This document shows positions 63,801 through 64,000 of a stretch of DNA of 64,000 nt, piece by piece (position 1 is the first letter of the stretch; every line of letters begins with the position of its first letter). The stretch lies in assembly GCA_013399895.1 (NCBI GenBank), contig VXBA01000881.1, positions 4,155,851 through 4,219,850 of the forward strand. The letters are read 5' to 3'. Source of the stretch: Serilophus lunatus (lineage: Eukaryota > Chordata > Aves > Passeriformes > Eurylaimidae). The position numbers were made by a program, and so were the translations under genes. The notes beneath the pieces are model-generated. The model did no database searches, was not told the DNA's origin, and saw only the letters and a list, made by a program, of their open reading frames with translations.

Positions 63801-64000
63801 CCCCAGTGTGTGTCTGCCTTGGTGATAATCCCTGGGAATGCCAACAGATCCCTAAGGCCTCCCAGAACACACAGCAGCTGCCCTGAGCAGTTTAGAGCCA
63901 GGCACCAGACGTGGCACTAGGACCAGGGAAGGATGCTGTATTTTACAAACAAGGGAAGCTAAGGCTATTCCAGATACACATAAATTGCTTCCAGTGTGGA
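60887..64000. other. Noncoding sequence to the window end
   Basis: No gene or interspersed repeat recognised. Open frames reach 122 codons (62145-62513, minus strand) without a recognisable domain. A weak CTCF-like word lies at 63709-63720. Confidence 0.5.

Noticed and set aside
1..64000. CRISPR array, operons, phage or plasmid genes
   Set aside because: There are no regularly spaced repeats, no long codirectional open frames and no ribosome-binding sites. The CR1 and LTR content shows vertebrate nuclear DNA.

Overview
The window looks like nuclear DNA from a bird, most likely a passerine. Three things point that way. Fragments of the CR1 LINE family lie on both strands, with the typical avian 3' end (a run like 'ggttggaagggaccttaaagatc' followed by short 'attctatg/attctgtg' repeats). 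There is a solo LTR of a type I associate with songbird ERVL-like elements. The unique sequence between is moderately AT-rich and low in CpG. Nothing prokaryotic, plasmid, phage or CRISPR-like is present.

I find no protein-coding gene. Open frames are all short (about 144 codons or fewer), overlap on several strands, match no family I recognise, and several are only translations of CR1 or of microsatellites. The window is best read as intergenic or deep intronic sequence. I found no RNA gene. Unannotated exons of a lncRNA, or small coding exons, cannot be excluded by reading alone.

Layout: 1-7.2 kb is unique sequence with a possible conserved noncoding block near 5.6 kb. An old CR1 fragment lies at 7.2 kb, an AT-rich block near 9 kb, and a CR1 3' end at 10.6 kb. 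Unique sequence follows to 18.6 kb, where two CR1 3' ends sit in tandem. A (CTTT)n microsatellite is at 23.7 kb. A long, nearly repeat-free tract runs from 23.8 to 38.2 kb and holds three blocks that look like candidate enhancers (33.2, 35.3 and 37.7 kb). From 38.2 to 48.7 kb is a repeat-dense belt: a 640-base CR1, a younger CR1 with an intact ORF2 C-terminus, an older reversed CR1, the solo LTR with an apparent assembly duplication, a poly-C/N gap, an archaic CR1/L3-like piece and a divergent CR1 pair. From 55.1 to 56.7 kb a CpG-rich block with a strong CTCF-type motif is flanked by two CR1s. The last 7 kb holds a (GATG)n microsatellite and two CR1 3' fragments.

The most useful observations are the exact 236-base duplication on either side of a single N inside the LTR (almost certainly an assembly error), the CpG-rich block with its CTCF-type site, and the LTR itself with a possible 5-base target-site duplication. 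I did not find a new gene system here.
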